Positions 46,292 through 55,809 of a stretch of DNA of 64,000 nt are shown one piece after another (within the stretch, counting starts at the first letter, position 1; the number at the start of each line of letters is the position of its first letter). Source of the DNA: Roseococcus sp. SDR. Its GTDB lineage: Bacteria > Pseudomonadota > Alphaproteobacteria > Acetobacterales > Acetobacteraceae. A model generated the notes under the pieces. The model had not been told where the DNA came from. It did not search any database and saw only the letters and a list, made by a program, of their open reading frames with translations. The DNA lies in assembly GCF_019083995.1 (NCBI RefSeq), contig NZ_JAHRCU010000002.1:248001-312000 (forward strand), written 5' to 3'. The position numbers and the translations under genes were made by a program.

Positions 46292-47266
46292 ATGATCCAC
46301 CGCCGCCCGCTGCTGCTGGGTGCGCTCGCAATGCCCGGCCTTGCGCCCCTTGGGGCCCGCGCCCAGGCCTATCCCACGCGCAGCATCTCCTTCCTGATTC
46401 CCTTCGCGCCGGGCGGCGGCACAGACATCATCGCCCGCGCGCTCCAGCCCACACTCCAGGAAGAGCTCGGCCAGGCGCTCGCCATGGAGAACCGGCCCGG
46501 CGCCTCGGGCACGCTGGCGGTGGGGCAGCTGGCCCGCGCCCGGCCAGATGGCTACACGATGCTGATGACGACGGTGAGCGCCTCGGCCGTCGTGCCGCCC
46601 TTGCTCAACCCGCCGCCCTTCGACATCCACCGCGACCAGACGCCGGTGGTGCTGGCCGGCACGGTGCCGCTGGTGGGCGTGGTGCCGGCCTCCTCCCCCG
46701 TGCGGGATTTCGACGGGTTCCTGGCCCATGCGCGGGCCAATCCGGGCGTGCTGAACTACTCCTCCTCCGGCGTCGCTACGCAGCAGCACCTCGCGGCCGA
46801 GCTGCTCTCCGCCCAGGCGGGGCTGCGCATGACGCATGTGCCCTTCCGCGGCACCGGCCAGGCGGTGACGGAGATCCTGGCCGGGCGGATCGACATCGCC
46901 TTCGACACCCTGCCCACCTACCTGCCGCATATCCGAGCGGGGCGCGTGCGCGCCATCGCGGTCACCATGCCCGAGCGCGTCGAATGGCTGCCCGACATCC
47001 CGACCGTGGCCGAGAAGGGCTTCCCCGGCTTCGACGCCAATGTCTGGTACATGGTCATGGGCCCGCCCGGTCTGCCGGAGGCCATCGCCGCGCGCTGGGT
47101 GACGGGTGTGAATCGCGGCCTGCGCGACCCCGCCGTGCGCGCCCGCATCAGCGAGTCGGGCTTCATCCCCGGTGGCGGCACCCAGGCGGATGCGGCCGCG
47201 CTCCTGCAACGCGACGCCGCGCGCTACGCGCAGGTGATCCGGCAGGCGGCGATCAAGCTCGACTGA
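46292..47266 (+). CDS. TctC/Bug-family periplasmic solute-binding protein (5 of 5)
   Basis: This encodes 324 residues. The leader (MIHRRPLLLGALAMPGLAPLGARAQ) precedes ISFLIPFAPGGGTDIIARAL, MENRPGASGTLAVGQL and HVPFRGTGQAVTEILAGR. The start ATG has CGAGGAAAACGCC before it. Orphan receptor, no permease or catabolic enzyme adjacent on its strand. It ends back-to-back with the LysR gene in TGATCA. Confidence 0.88.
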   Translation: MIHRRPLLLGALAMPGLAPLGARAQAYPTRSISFLIPFAPGGGTDIIARALQPTLQEELGQALAMENRPGASGTLAVGQLARARPDGYTMLMTTVSASAVVPPLLNPPPFDIHRDQTPVVLAGTVPLVGVVPASSPVRDFDGFLAHARANPGVLNYSSSGVATQQHLAAELLSAQAGLRMTHVPFRGTGQAVTEILAGRIDIAFDTLPTYLPHIRAGRVRAIAVTMPERVEWLPDIPTVAEKGFPGFDANVWYMVMGPPGLPEAIAARWVTGVNRGLRDPAVRARISESGFIPGGGTQADAAALLQRDAARYAQVIRQAAIKLD

Positions 47267-48160
47267 TCAGGCGAAGCGCCAGTCGCAGCTCTCCGTCGCC
47301 AGCGCGATGAAGGCGCGCAGCTTGGCCGGCACCAGCCGCGCCGCGGGCCAGGCGAGCTGGATCGGCAGGGGCAGCGGCTCGAAGGTGCCAAGAACCCGCG
47401 TGAGGCGACCGGCCGCGATCGCTTCACGCGCCTGGTAGGCCAGCACCATGGTGAGCCCGCCCCCGCGCTCGGCGGCGCAGAGGGCGGCATCGGCGCTGTT
47501 GGTGACGAGGCGGGGCGCGATGGGCACGCGCTCCTCCACGCCATCACGGTACAGGCGCCATTCCTCGGCACCTTCGAAGGCGGAGAAGCGGATGATGCGA
47601 TGCGGCGCAAGGTCGCGCGGCTCACGCGGCGTGCCATGACGCGCGAGATAGCCGGGTGCCGCCACGATGATCCGCCGCGTCTCGCCCAGGCGGCGCGCGA
47701 CAAGGCCGGAATCGGGCAGGTGGCCAATGCGGATGGCGCAATCCACGCCCTCCTCCACCATGTTCACCCAGCGGTCCGACAAGCGCAGATCCGCCTGCAC
47801 CGCGTCATGCCGGGCCAGAAACTCCGCCAGCAGAGGCGCCACATGCAGGCGTCCGAAGACGGCAGGCGCGGAGACGACGAGGCGGCCCACCGGCGTCAGC
47901 CGCTCGGACGCCGCGAATTCCTCGGCCTCCGCCAGTTCGGCCATGATGCGGCGCGCGCGCTCCAGGTAATGCGCGCCGGCCTCGGTCAACGTGACCGAGC
48001 GCGTGGTCCGGGCCAGCAATTGCACGCCCAGATGCGCCTCCAGCGCCGCCACATGCCGCGTGACGGCCGATGGGACGAGGCCCAGATGGCGCGCGGCCGG
48101 CGCGAAGCCGTGCCGGTCCACCACGGCGATGAAGGCGGAGATGGCGGCGAAGCGGTCCAT
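47267..48160 (-). CDS. LysR-family transcriptional regulator
   Basis: This encodes 297 residues. The HTH is in residues 1-60 (FAAISAFIAVVDRHGFAPAARHLGLVPSAVTRHVAALEAHLGVQLLARTTRSVTLTEAG), followed by the effector-binding domain (GRLVVSAPAVFGRLHVAPLL, GAEEWRLYRDG). This subgroup often regulates redox or efflux genes. It diverges from the AhpD-like and PNPOx-family genes at 48283-49918, with a perfect palindrome immediately upstream of its own start. Confidence 0.9.
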   Translation of the reverse strand: MDRFAAISAFIAVVDRHGFAPAARHLGLVPSAVTRHVAALEAHLGVQLLARTTRSVTLTEAGAHYLERARRIMAELAEAEEFAASERLTPVGRLVVSAPAVFGRLHVAPLLAEFLARHDAVQADLRLSDRWVNMVEEGVDCAIRIGHLPDSGLVARRLGETRRIIVAAPGYLARHGTPREPRDLAPHRIIRFSAFEGAEEWRLYRDGVEERVPIAPRLVTNSADAALCAAERGGGLTMVLAYQAREAIAAGRLTRVLGTFEPLPLPIQLAWPAARLVPAKLRAFIALATESCDWRFA

Positions 48161-48161
48161 G

Positions 48162-48186
48162 CATCATTGCAGCATGAGCAATGATG
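48162..48186. promoter_or_regulatory. LysR-type operator (palindrome with T-N11-A)
   Basis: CATCATTGC (48162-48170) and GCAATGATG (48178-48186) are perfect 9-bp arms around a 7-base centre, giving ATTGC-N7-GCAAT. The site abuts the LysR gene start, as expected for an autoregulatory and divergent control site. Confidence 0.7.
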
Positions 48187-48282
48187 AAGTGCCAATAACG
48201 GAAATTATCGCGCGGTCAGCAACGGTGCATACCCCTTCCTGTCGCGGCGGGATCCTCCAGCCGCCCCAGAAGGACCACTTCC

Positions 48283-48834
48283 ATGACCCGCCTTGTCACC
48301 CATGCCTCGATCGACGCCGCGCCCGAGGCCTCCCGCCCCTTCCTCAGCGCCGTGCAAAAGCAGCTGGGCTCCGTGCCCAACCTCTTCCGCACCGTGGCCA
48401 GCAGCCCGGCTGCGCTGGAGGGTTATCTCGGCCTCAGCGGCGCGCTGGCCAAGGGCAGCCTGCCCGCGCAGACGCGCGAGCGCATCGCGTTGGCCATCGC
48501 CGAGATCAATGGCTGCGGTTACTGCCTCGCCGCGCACAGCTACCTCGGCAGCAACCTCGCCAAGCTCGACGCGGCTGAGATCGCCGCCAACCGCGCCGGC
48601 TCCTCGAACGACCCCAAGGCCGATGCCGCCGTGCGCTTCGCCGCCAAGGTGGCGCGGGAGCGCGGCCATGTGGAGGATGACGCGGTTCGCCTGGTGAAGC
48701 TCGCCGGCTACAGCGATGCTGAGATCGTCGAGATCGTTCTCCACGTCGCGCTGAACACCTGGACCAACTACCTCAACGAGGTGGCCCGGACCGAGGTGGA
48801 TTTTCCGGCCGTGACGCCCGCCCGCGCCGCGTGA
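48283..48834 (+). CDS. AhpD-like (carboxymuconolactone decarboxylase family) peroxidase-related protein
   Basis: This encodes 183 residues. The motif [14 protein letters not shown] (about 74-87) has CxxC plus His, the alkylhydroperoxidase AhpD arrangement. The ATG has AGAAGGACCACTTCC upstream. It is the first gene of a rightward set beginning with the LysR operator. The sequence differs clearly from the other AhpD-like protein at 8240, so they are paralogues of different subgroups, perhaps both protecting against peroxides. Confidence 0.85.
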   Translation: MTRLVTHASIDAAPEASRPFLSAVQKQLGSVPNLFRTVASSPAALEGYLGLSGALAKGSLPAQTRERIALAIAEINGCGYCLAAHSYLGSNLAKLDAAEIAANRAGSSNDPKADAAVRFAAKVARERGHVEDDAVRLVKLAGYSDAEIVEIVLHVALNTWTNYLNEVARTEVDFPAVTPARAA

Positions 48835-48884
48835 ATGATGCCGGCGGGGGCGCCTTCCCCCCGCCGCCCGCAGGAGAGCCCGCC

Positions 48885-49349
48885 ATGTCCCGCCCCCCCT
48901 TCCCGCCCTTCACCGCCGAGACCGCCGCCCAGAAGGCCCGCATGGCCGAGGATGCCTGGAATGGCCGCGACCCCGCCCGCGTGGCGCTCGCCTATACCGA
49001 GGACAGCCGCTGGCGGAACCGGGCCGAATTCCTCCAGGGCCGCGCCGCCATCGAGGCCTTCCTCACCCGCAAATGGGCGCGCGAGCTGGAGTATCGCCTG
49101 ATCAAGGAAGTCTGGGCCTGGCAGGGCGAGCGCATCGCCGTGCGCTTCGCCTATGAATGGCATGATGACAGCGGCCATTGGTTCCGCAGCTACGGCAATG
49201 AGAACTGGGAGTTCGACGCGCATGGCCTGATGCGCACCCGCATCGCCTCGATCAACGACCTGCCGATCCGCGCCGAGCAGCGCCTGTTTCACTGGCCGCA
49301 GGGCCGACGCCCCGACGACCATCCCGGCCTGAGTGAGCTGGGGCTATGA
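48885..49349 (+). CDS. DUF1348 (NTF2/SnoaL-like fold) protein
   Basis: This encodes 154 residues. [71 protein letters not shown] is the characteristic sequence of the DUF1348 family, a small cone-shaped barrel that can bind ligands in a pocket. No catalytic role is established. The start ATG has GCAGGAGAGCC before it. It follows the AhpD-like gene and its stop overlaps the following gene's ATG (ATGA). Confidence 0.82.
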   Translation: MSRPPFPPFTAETAAQKARMAEDAWNGRDPARVALAYTEDSRWRNRAEFLQGRAAIEAFLTRKWARELEYRLIKEVWAWQGERIAVRFAYEWHDDSGHWFRSYGNENWEFDAHGLMRTRIASINDLPIRAEQRLFHWPQGRRPDDHPGLSELGL

Positions 49350-49918
49350 ACCAGCTCCCCTTCACCCCCAGCATCCGCGCGGTGCAGGACCGCAAGACGG
49401 CCCGCCCGCGCCATGCCGAGATGGCGTTCCGCGGCTGCATCACGCCCGATCTCGCCGCCTTCATCGCGGCGCAGACGAGCGTCTTCCTGGCGACGGCCAG
49501 CGCCGAGGGGCAGCCCTATATCCAGCATCGCGGCGGACCGGCGGGGTTCCTGCATGTGCTCTCGCCCACGCAGCTCGGCTTCGCCGATTTCAAGGGCAAC
49601 AAGCAATACATCACGCTGGGCAACCTGGCCGAGAACCCCAGGGCCTATCTCTTCCTGATGGACTACGCGAACCGCCGGCGCATCAAGCTCTGGGGCACGG
49701 CGCGCGTGGTCGAGGATGATCCGGCCCTGCTCCAGGCGCTGCGGCCCGAGGGGTATTCCGGCATTCCCGAACAGGCGATCCTCTTCGACGTGACGGCCTG
49801 GGACGCCAATTGCCCGCAGCATATCCCCCAGCGCTTCGAGGCGGCGGATGTGGCGGCGGCGCTGGCGAAGCGCGATGCGCGCATCGCGGAGCTGGAGGCG
49901 GAATTGGCGCGGCGCTGA
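49346..49918 (+). CDS. Pyridoxamine 5'-phosphate oxidase-family (FMN split-barrel) protein
   Basis: This encodes 190 residues. [62 protein letters not shown] is the FMN-binding split barrel of the PNPOx-like family. The C-terminal half ends in a short coiled coil ([20 protein letters not shown]). It probably binds FMN or F420-like cofactors; it is not PdxH. Overlaps the DUF1348 gene, so one transcriptional unit. Confidence 0.82.
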   Translation: MNQLPFTPSIRAVQDRKTARPRHAEMAFRGCITPDLAAFIAAQTSVFLATASAEGQPYIQHRGGPAGFLHVLSPTQLGFADFKGNKQYITLGNLAENPRAYLFLMDYANRRRIKLWGTARVVEDDPALLQALRPEGYSGIPEQAILFDVTAWDANCPQHIPQRFEAADVAAALAKRDARIAELEAELARR

Positions 49919-49953
49919 GGCTGGCCTATCCCTGGGACAGCCTCTGGAGAGAG

Positions 49954-50238
49954 ATGATGAAAGCCTGGACCCTCGCCGCTGCCCTGATCCTCACCGCCAC
50001 GCCGGCCCTGGCGGATCGCGCGGGGGCCGAGCGCTGCGCGGCGGGGCTGCAACCGCTCGGCCAGCAGCTTTTCACCCGCGCCCTGCCGGGCGTGCTGGGC
50101 GGCGCCTCCATCCCGGATGCGCTGCGCAACGCGGCGGTCTCGATGGTGATGTCCGGTGCGATCAGCCGCGATGCGGCCCGCCAGGCCGCGGAATCCGCCG
50201 GGCCCTGCCTCGCCATGGCGCGCCCCGGCGGGGGCTGA
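49954..50238 (+). CDS. Small secreted helical protein, unknown function
   Basis: This encodes 94 residues with a signal peptide (MMKAWTLAAALILTATPALA) and two cysteines in the mature part (ERCAAG, AGPCLA). The pattern of a helical region with AVSMVMSGAISRDAARQAAESAG is not recognisable as a family. It begins 36 bases after the PNPOx-like gene and has a GGAGAGAG ribosome site. It may be periplasmic. No function assigned. Confidence 0.6.
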   Translation: MMKAWTLAAALILTATPALADRAGAERCAAGLQPLGQQLFTRALPGVLGGASIPDALRNAAVSMVMSGAISRDAARQAAESAGPCLAMARPGGG

Positions 50239-50430
50239 CCCGCCCGCCCGCGGAGGGTTGTCCGCACGCCTCCAGGCAAGGCCGCCTGCCGCATGGCTGG
50301 GCAGGCCCTGCGGCGTTTCCGCGCTGTCCGGATGATTTCCGAACATTCCGGTCGGGAAATCACGGTGCCCCGCTTGCACTTCCCGGCCCGGCGTGACTAT
50401 GGAGCGCGGATTATCCTTCTGGAGCACGGT

Positions 50431-51546
50431 ATGCGCCTCGCGGTTCTCAAGGAAAGGCGGGCCGGCGAAAGCCGCGTCGCCGCCACGCCGGAAACGGTGA
50501 AGAAGCTGAAGGCCATGGGCCTCAGCGTTGCGGTGGAGGCGGGCGCGGGCCTGGCCTCCGGCATTCCGGACGCGGAATACGCGGCCGCCGGCGCCGAAAT
50601 GGCCGCCGACGCCGCCGCCGCGCTCGCGGGGGCGAACATCGTCTTCGCCGTGCGCGCGCCGGAAGCGGCCCTGCCGAAGGGCGCGCTGCTGATCGGCACG
50701 CTCGCCGCCGATGCCGCCGCCGCGCAGGCCTATGCCGCCGCCGGGATCGAGGCCTGCTCCATGGAGCTGCTGCCCCGCATCACCCGGGCGCAGAGCATGG
50801 ACGTGCTCTCCTCCCAGGCGAACCTGGCGGGCTACCGCGCCGTGATCGAGGCCGCCGAGGCCTTTGACCGCGGCTTCCCCATGCTGATGACGGCCGCCGG
50901 CACCATCCCCGCCGCCAACGCCTTCATCATGGGCGCGGGCGTGGCCGGCCTGCAGGCCATCGCCACCGCCCGCCGCCTGGGCGGCCGCGTCTCGGCGACC
51001 GACGTGCGCCCGGCCGCGAAGGAAGAGATCAAGTCCCTCGGCGCCAGCTTCGTCGGCTACGAGGATGAGGAGAGCAAGGCGGCCCAGACGGCCGGCGGCT
51101 ACGCCAAGCAGCTCTCCGCCGAGTTCTACGCGAAGCAGGCCGAGGTGGTCGCGGCCCACATCGCCAAGCAGGACATCGTGATCTGCACGGCGCTGGTGCA
51201 GGGCCGCAAGGCACCCACGCTGGTGACGGCCGAGATGGTCGCCAGCATGAAGCCCGGCTCGGTCATCGTGGACATCGCGGCCGATGCCGGCGGCAATTGC
51301 GCCGCGACGGTGCCGGGCGAGATGATCGTGACGCCGAACGGCGTGAAGGTGCTGGGCTTCACCAACTGGCCCGGCCGCATCCCGGCCGCCGCCAGCGCGC
51401 TCTATGCCCGCAACCTGCTGACCTTCCTGACCACCTTCTGGGACAAGGAAGCGAAGGCCCCCAAGCTGCCGCCCGAGGACGACATCGTCGCCGGCGTGAC
51501 GCTGACCCGCGGCGGCGCCGTCGTTCACAAGAATTTCTCGGCCTGA
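50431..51546 (+). CDS. pntAA: NAD(P) transhydrogenase alpha-1 subunit PntAA
   Basis: This encodes 371 residues. It carries the dI domain: [25 protein letters not shown], the NAD-binding TVP-like turn [18 protein letters not shown] (about 170-187), and the RQD/mobile-loop region [10 protein letters not shown]. It is soluble and lacks membrane segments because the alpha subunit is split. With PntAB and PntB it couples proton entry to NADPH formation. Start ATG follows GGAGCACGGT. Confidence 0.95.
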   Translation: MRLAVLKERRAGESRVAATPETVKKLKAMGLSVAVEAGAGLASGIPDAEYAAAGAEMAADAAAALAGANIVFAVRAPEAALPKGALLIGTLAADAAAAQAYAAAGIEACSMELLPRITRAQSMDVLSSQANLAGYRAVIEAAEAFDRGFPMLMTAAGTIPAANAFIMGAGVAGLQAIATARRLGGRVSATDVRPAAKEEIKSLGASFVGYEDEESKAAQTAGGYAKQLSAEFYAKQAEVVAAHIAKQDIVICTALVQGRKAPTLVTAEMVASMKPGSVIVDIAADAGGNCAATVPGEMIVTPNGVKVLGFTNWPGRIPAAASALYARNLLTFLTTFWDKEAKAPKLPPEDDIVAGVTLTRGGAVVHKNFSA

Positions 51547-51559
51547 GGAGAGAGCCCCG

Positions 51560-51958
51560 ATGAGCACCCAGTCCGAACTGGCCAACAAGGCCGCCGAGCT
51601 TGCGGCCCGCGCGGCGGAGCTGGCGGAATACGCCCGCCGCGCCGCCGAGGCCGCCGCCCCCGCCGCCCAGGTGGTGGAGCCCTTCCTGCTGATGCTGACC
51701 ATCTTCCTGATGGCCTGCTTCGTGGGTTACTATGTCGTCTGGAACGTGACCCCGGCGCTGCATTCGCCGCTGATGGGCGTCACCAACGCCATCTCCTCCG
51801 TCATCATCGTGGGCGCCATCCTGGCGGCCGCGGCGGCGCAGAGCGATGCGGCGCGCCTCTTCGGCTTCCTGGCCGTGACGCTGGCCGCCGTGAACATCTT
51901 CGGCGGCTTCATGGTGACGCGCCGGATGCTCGCCATGTTCCAGAAGAAGAAGGGCTGA
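51560..51958 (+). CDS. pntAB: NAD(P) transhydrogenase alpha-2 subunit PntAB
   Basis: This encodes 132 residues. A long Ala-rich helix at the N-terminus precedes about three membrane helices ([54 protein letters not shown]). It is the membrane part that in E. coli is fused to the alpha chain. The ribosome site is GAGGAGAGAGCCCCG. Spaced 13 bases from pntAA. Confidence 0.93.
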   Translation: MSTQSELANKAAELAARAAELAEYARRAAEAAAPAAQVVEPFLLMLTIFLMACFVGYYVVWNVTPALHSPLMGVTNAISSVIIVGAILAAAAAQSDAARLFGFLAVTLAAVNIFGGFMVTRRMLAMFQKKKG

Positions 51959-51962
51959 ACCC

Positions 51963-53363
51963 ATGGCGACGATCTCGACCCTCGCCTATCTGGCGGCCTC
52001 GGTCCTCTTCATCCTCGCGCTGCGCGGCCTGTCTCACCCCGAGACCTCGCGTCAGGGCAACCAGTACGGCATGATCGGCATGGCGGTGGCGATCATCGCC
52101 ACCATCCTGAATTCCGGCATGGATTTCGGCGGCTTCGTGCTGATCGTCTCGGGCCTCGCCATCGGCGGCTCGATCGGCGCGGTGCTGGCCAACCGCATCC
52201 AGATGACCTCGCTGCCGCAGCTGGTCGCGGCCTTCCACTCGCTGGTCGGCCTCGCCGCCGTCTTCGTGGCGGGCGCGGCCTTCTACAGCCCCGAGAGCTT
52301 CGGCATCGGTGTCGTCGGCAACATCAAGACGGCCTCGCTGCTCGAGATGTCGCTCGGCCTCGCCATCGGCGCCATCACCTTCTCGGGCTCGGTCATCGCC
52401 TTCCTGAAGCTCGACGGCCGCATGTCCGGCGCGCCCATCACCTTCGCGGGCCAGCACAAGCTGAACGCGATCCTGGGCGGCGTGCTGGTCTTCCTGATCT
52501 TCCTCTTCATGCTGACCGGTTCGCCCTTCCTCTTCTGGGTGATCGCGATCCTCTCCTTCGCGCTGGGCTTCCTGCTGATCATCCCGATCGGCGGCGCCGA
52601 CATGCCGGTGGTCGTCTCGATGCTGAACAGCTATTCGGGCTGGGCGGCGGCGGGCATCGGCTTCACCATCGGCAATCTGCTGCTGATCGTGACCGGCGCG
52701 CTGGTGGGTGCTTCGGGCGCCATCCTCTCCTACATCATGTGCAAGGGGATGAACCGCTCCATCATCAACGTGCTGCTGGGTGGCTTCGGCTCCGAGAGCG
52801 GCGCGGCCGCGGCCGGTGGCGGCGGTGAGCGCGCGCCGGTGAAGGCCGGTTCGCCGGAAGACGCCGCCTTCATCATGAAGAACGCGCAGAAGATCATCGT
52901 CGTGCCCGGCTACGGCATGGCGGTGGCCCAGGCGCAGCAGGTGGTGCGCGAGATGGCGGACCTGCTGAAGAAGGAAGGCGTGGAGATCTCCTACGCCATC
53001 CACCCCGTCGCGGGCCGCATGCCCGGCCACATGAACGTGCTGCTGGCCGAGGCGAACGTGCCCTACGAGGAAGTCCACGAGCTCGAGGAGATCAACCCCG
53101 AATTCGCGGAGGCCGACGTCGCCTACGTCATCGGCGCGAATGACGTGACGAACCCGGCCGCCAAGACGGACAAGAGCTCGGCGATCTACGGCATGCCGAT
53201 CCTCGACGTGGAGAAGGCCAAGACGGTGTTCTTCGTGAAGCGCGGCATGGCCAGCGGCTATGCCGGCGTGGAGAACGAGCTGTTCTTCCGCCCGAACACC
53301 ATGATGCTCTTCGGCGACGCCAAGAAGGTGACGCAGGAGATCGTGCAGGCCCTGCAGCGCTAA
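51963..53363 (+). CDS. pntB: NAD(P) transhydrogenase beta subunit PntB
   Basis: This encodes 466 residues. About nine membrane helices are followed by the NADP-binding dIII domain, starting near residue 290 (KIIVVPGYGMAVAQAQQ) with HPVAGRMPGHMNVLLAEANVPY and IGANDVTNPAA, all dIII signatures. The gene starts four bases after the pntAB stop. The strong terminator at 53388 ends the operon. Confidence 0.97.
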   Translation: MATISTLAYLAASVLFILALRGLSHPETSRQGNQYGMIGMAVAIIATILNSGMDFGGFVLIVSGLAIGGSIGAVLANRIQMTSLPQLVAAFHSLVGLAAVFVAGAAFYSPESFGIGVVGNIKTASLLEMSLGLAIGAITFSGSVIAFLKLDGRMSGAPITFAGQHKLNAILGGVLVFLIFLFMLTGSPFLFWVIAILSFALGFLLIIPIGGADMPVVVSMLNSYSGWAAAGIGFTIGNLLLIVTGALVGASGAILSYIMCKGMNRSIINVLLGGFGSESGAAAAGGGGERAPVKAGSPEDAAFIMKNAQKIIVVPGYGMAVAQAQQVVREMADLLKKEGVEISYAIHPVAGRMPGHMNVLLAEANVPYEEVHELEEINPEFAEADVAYVIGANDVTNPAAKTDKSSAIYGMPILDVEKAKTVFFVKRGMASGYAGVENELFFRPNTMMLFGDAKKVTQEIVQALQR

Positions 53364-53387
53364 GCCGCAGGTCCTTCACACACGAAG

Positions 53388-53417
53388 AAGGCGCCGCAGC
53401 GATGCGGCGCCTTTTTT
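53388..53417 (+). terminator. Rho-independent terminator after pntB
   Basis: A perfect 11-bp stem AAGGCGCCGCA/TGCGGCGCCTT (loop GCGA) runs into six T. Confidence 0.9.
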
Positions 53418-53459
53418 GTTGGGCTCTGCGTGGCGCCGCGTGAGCGCCGGCCACAACGC

Positions 53460-53489
53460 AAAAAGCCGCGGCAGGAAGCCTGCCACGGC
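53460..53489 (-). terminator. Rho-independent terminator after rpsU
   Basis: On the minus strand an 11-bp stem GCCGTGGCAGG/CCTGCCGCGGC (loop CTT, one mismatch) is followed by TTTTTG. Confidence 0.8.
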
Positions 53490-53538
53490 GACGCCATCTC
53501 GATCCGGAAGAACCGGCGCCGAAGCGCCGGGGCCAGGC

Positions 53539-53742
53539 TCAGAAGCCTTCGCGCTCGATGCGCTTGCGCTCGACCTTGCGGGCGCGGCGAACGGCCTCAG
53601 CGGCCTCGCGCGCACGGCGCTCGGAGGGCTTCTCATAGTGCCGGCGAAGCTTCATCTCGCGGAACACGCCTTCGCGCTGCAGCTTCTTCTTGAGCGCCTT
53701 CAGCGCCTGGTCAACATTGTTATCCCGAACGACGACTTGCAC
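53539..53742 (-). CDS. rpsU: 30S ribosomal protein S21
   Basis: This encodes 67 residues from a GTG start with AGGAG nine bases upstream. The sequence [43 protein letters not shown] is the universal S21 core, followed by a basic tail. It binds the 16S rRNA near the anti-Shine-Dalgarno end. The leader carries two perfect adjoining hairpins that could be an autoregulatory site. Confidence 0.96.
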   Translation of the reverse strand: MQVVVRDNNVDQALKALKKKLQREGVFREMKLRRHYEKPSERRAREAAEAVRRARKVERKRIEREGF

Positions 53743-53772
53743 GCGGGCGAATCTCCTGATGGCCGACAACGA

Positions 53773-53815
53773 CGTATCGCCCCGGGGCGATACGCTCCGT
53801 GGCCGTGCGGAGCGC
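53773..53815 (-). promoter_or_regulatory. Structured rpsU leader: two adjoining hairpins
   Basis: A perfect 22-base palindrome at 53773-53794 (arms CGTATCGCCCC/GGGGCGATACG) sits next to a second stem CGCTCCG/CGGAGCG (53793-53799 and 53808-53814). Both lie about 30-75 bases upstream of the rpsU start on its transcript. A DNA-binding site or a divergent promoter with def is an alternative. Confidence 0.5.
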
Positions 53816-53897
53816 ATAACACATCCGCCCCTCTGGCGGGAAGCCCTCGCATGCGGGAAAAATAGCCCCACATCAGCCGGGACAGCGAGAAAGTGGC

Positions 53898-54398
53898 ATG
53901 GCCATCCTGAAGATCGCCCGCATGGGTCACCCGGTACTGCTCGGCCGCGCCGCGGAGGTGGAGGACCCCACCGGCCCGGAGGTCCGCCAGCTCATCCTCG
54001 ACATGGCCGAGACGCTGGCCGATGCGGGTGGAATCGGGCTCGCCGCGCCGCAGGTGCACCGGGCGCTGCGCCTCTTCCTCTGGCGCGACGGGCAAGAACT
54101 GCGTGTGCTCATGAATCCCGAGATCACGCCGCTGGGGGAGGAGCGTGCGCGCGCCTGGGAGGGGTGCCTCTCCATCCCTGGCCTGCGCGGCGAGGTGGAG
54201 CGCCCGGCGCGGGTTGCCTGGCGTGGCCTGGACCATGAGGGGCGCCCGGTGCAGGGCGAGGCCGAAGGGATCGCCGCGCGGGTTCTCCAGCACGAGAATG
54301 ACCACCTGGATGGCCTCTTCTATCTCAGCCGCATGACCGATCTGGCCCGACTCGGCTTCATCGAGGAATTGGCCCGTTTTCCGGAGGAATCCGCATGA
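53898..54398 (+). CDS. def: Peptide deformylase
   Basis: This encodes 166 residues. All three family motifs are present: GIGLAAPQ (45-52), EGCLS (88-92) and QHENDHLDG (131-139), where the Cys and the two His bind the metal and Glu is the base. It removes the formyl group from nascent proteins. The ATG has GAGAAAGTGGC upstream. It overlaps the coq9 ATG by four bases. Confidence 0.96.
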   Translation: MAILKIARMGHPVLLGRAAEVEDPTGPEVRQLILDMAETLADAGGIGLAAPQVHRALRLFLWRDGQELRVLMNPEITPLGEERARAWEGCLSIPGLRGEVERPARVAWRGLDHEGRPVQGEAEGIAARVLQHENDHLDGLFYLSRMTDLARLGFIEELARFPEESA

Positions 54399-54952
54399 CC
54401 GAAACCGCCTGGATCGAAGCCGCCGTGCGGCGCGCCCGCACCGAGGGTTGGAGCCGCGAGACGCTGCGCCGCGCGCTTGCCGACTGCGGCGAGCCGGCTG
54501 AACTCCTCTCCAGCGCCTTCCCGCGGGGTGTGACGGGGGCGGTTGATGCGTGGCTCGCGCTGGTGGATGGGCGCATGGATGCGGCAGCCGCCGCCGAGGA
54601 TCTCGCGGTGCTGCGGACACCGCAGCGCATCCGTCGCGTGGTGGAGTTGCGCCTGCGCCTGCTCCAGCCGGATCGTGACGCCCTGCGCGGGGCCCTGGCG
54701 CTGTTGGCGCTGCCCTGGAACGCGCCGCTTGCCCTGCGCCTCCTGGCGCGCACGGCTTCGGCGATCTGGCATGCCGCGGGGGATCGGTCGGCCGATTTCT
54801 CGTGGTATACGCGCCGCGCCACCCTGGCCGCCGTCTACTCCGCAACACTGGCCTATTGGATGCGCCCCGTGGAGCCGGAACTGGACGATGTTTTGTCGTT
54901 CCTGGACAGGCGCTTGCAAGATTTGCCTCAACCGGCGCGGAAAGCCGCGTAA
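54395..54952 (+). CDS. coq9: COQ9-family ubiquinone biosynthesis protein
   Basis: This encodes 185 residues. The TetR-like helical fold with the C-terminal DFSWYTRRATLAAVYSATLAYWM (about 137-159) and FLDRRLQDL is diagnostic of COQ9, a lipid-binding helper of ubiquinone hydroxylation (with COQ7) in mitochondria and alphaproteobacteria. Coupled to def (ATGA). Confidence 0.85.
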   Translation: MTETAWIEAAVRRARTEGWSRETLRRALADCGEPAELLSSAFPRGVTGAVDAWLALVDGRMDAAAAAEDLAVLRTPQRIRRVVELRLRLLQPDRDALRGALALLALPWNAPLALRLLARTASAIWHAAGDRSADFSWYTRRATLAAVYSATLAYWMRPVEPELDDVLSFLDRRLQDLPQPARKAA

Positions 54953-55073
54953 ACAGGCTTCGCGGCCAGCCTTGGAGCGTGTAAAGGGCGATGCTGTTCT
55001 GGTCAGCATGGCCGTTTCGCCTGGATTCGCCGGGTGCGGAGTGCTGGCCCACCGAATCGGGAGATTGGGCGGA

Positions 55074-55721
55074 ATGACGCCTTCAAAGAGCCCTCTGGCA
55101 CGGCGCCTTCTCACGGGCGTCGCGGCCCTTTCGGCGCTGGCTGCCTGCACCCAGGATCCGGCCCCCACGACGACGGCCGCGCGGCCAGCGCCGGCCCCTG
55201 CGGTGGCCGCCGCTGCGCCGGCCGCGCCTGCCGCAACCACGAGCGCCCAGCGCGCGCCGGCGCCCGGCGCATCGGCCACGAGCCGGCAGGCCTGCCTGCA
55301 GCCGGCGGAGAAGACCGCCTTCGACATCCGCGCCCTGCAAAGCCAACTGCTGGTGGCCGCCCTCGCTTGCGGCCAGCACGACAACTACAACGCGTTCGTC
55401 CGCAAGAACCAGGCGGAGCTTGGGACGGCCTTCCGCACTCTGGGGACCTATTTCCGCCGGACGGAAGGCGCACAGGGTCAGCGTCAGCTCGACCAGTACA
55501 TCACCGAGCTGGCGAACAGCCAGTCGCGCATCAGCATTGATCGCGGCAGCTTCTTCTGTAACGAGCAGGGTCCGCTTTTCCAGGCGGCGATGGCTGCAAA
55601 TAGCCCCAATGAACTTGCTCAGGTGTCGGTGACGCGCCAGGTGCACCAGGCCCTGTCGGCGCCTGTCTGCCCGGCGCCGGCACCCCGCCAGACCCCGCAG
55701 CGGTCCACGCCCGCGCGCTGA
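55074..55721 (+). CDS. Lipoprotein with a Pro/Ala-rich linker, unknown function
   Basis: This encodes 215 residues. The lipobox LSALAAC (about 19-25) marks lipid attachment at Cys25. Residues of about 28-68 are Ala/Pro/Thr-rich. The domain of about 72-185 (ACLQPAEKTAFDIRALQSQLLVAALACGQHDNYNAFVRKNQ...LGTYFRRTEGAQGQRQLDQYITELANSQS) has a fixed pattern of Cys residues that could form disulfides. Similar conserved proteins occur in Acetobacteraceae, function unknown. The ATG follows GGGAGATTGGGCGGA. A bidirectional terminator is 25 bases after the stop. Confidence 0.72.
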   Translation: MTPSKSPLARRLLTGVAALSALAACTQDPAPTTTAARPAPAPAVAAAAPAAPAATTSAQRAPAPGASATSRQACLQPAEKTAFDIRALQSQLLVAALACGQHDNYNAFVRKNQAELGTAFRTLGTYFRRTEGAQGQRQLDQYITELANSQSRISIDRGSFFCNEQGPLFQAAMAANSPNELAQVSVTRQVHQALSAPVCPAPAPRQTPQRSTPAR

Positions 55722-55745
55722 CCCACCGGCTTCATCAGAGCGGAG

Positions 55746-55773
55746 AAGGCGGCCCTTTTGGGCCGCCTTTTTT
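55746..55773. terminator. Bidirectional terminator after the lipoprotein gene
   Basis: A perfect 10-bp stem AAGGCGGCCC/GGGCCGCCTT with loop TTTT is followed by TTTT in the plus direction. Confidence 0.85.
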
Positions 55774-55809
55774 GTGTCTGCTGCCCAGCGGACCGGGCGG
55801 ACGATCAAC

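Noticed and set aside
54953-55073. A small gene between coq9 and the lipoprotein
   Set aside because: No frame has a ribosome site and plausible composition; only leader sequence of the lipoprotein is supported.
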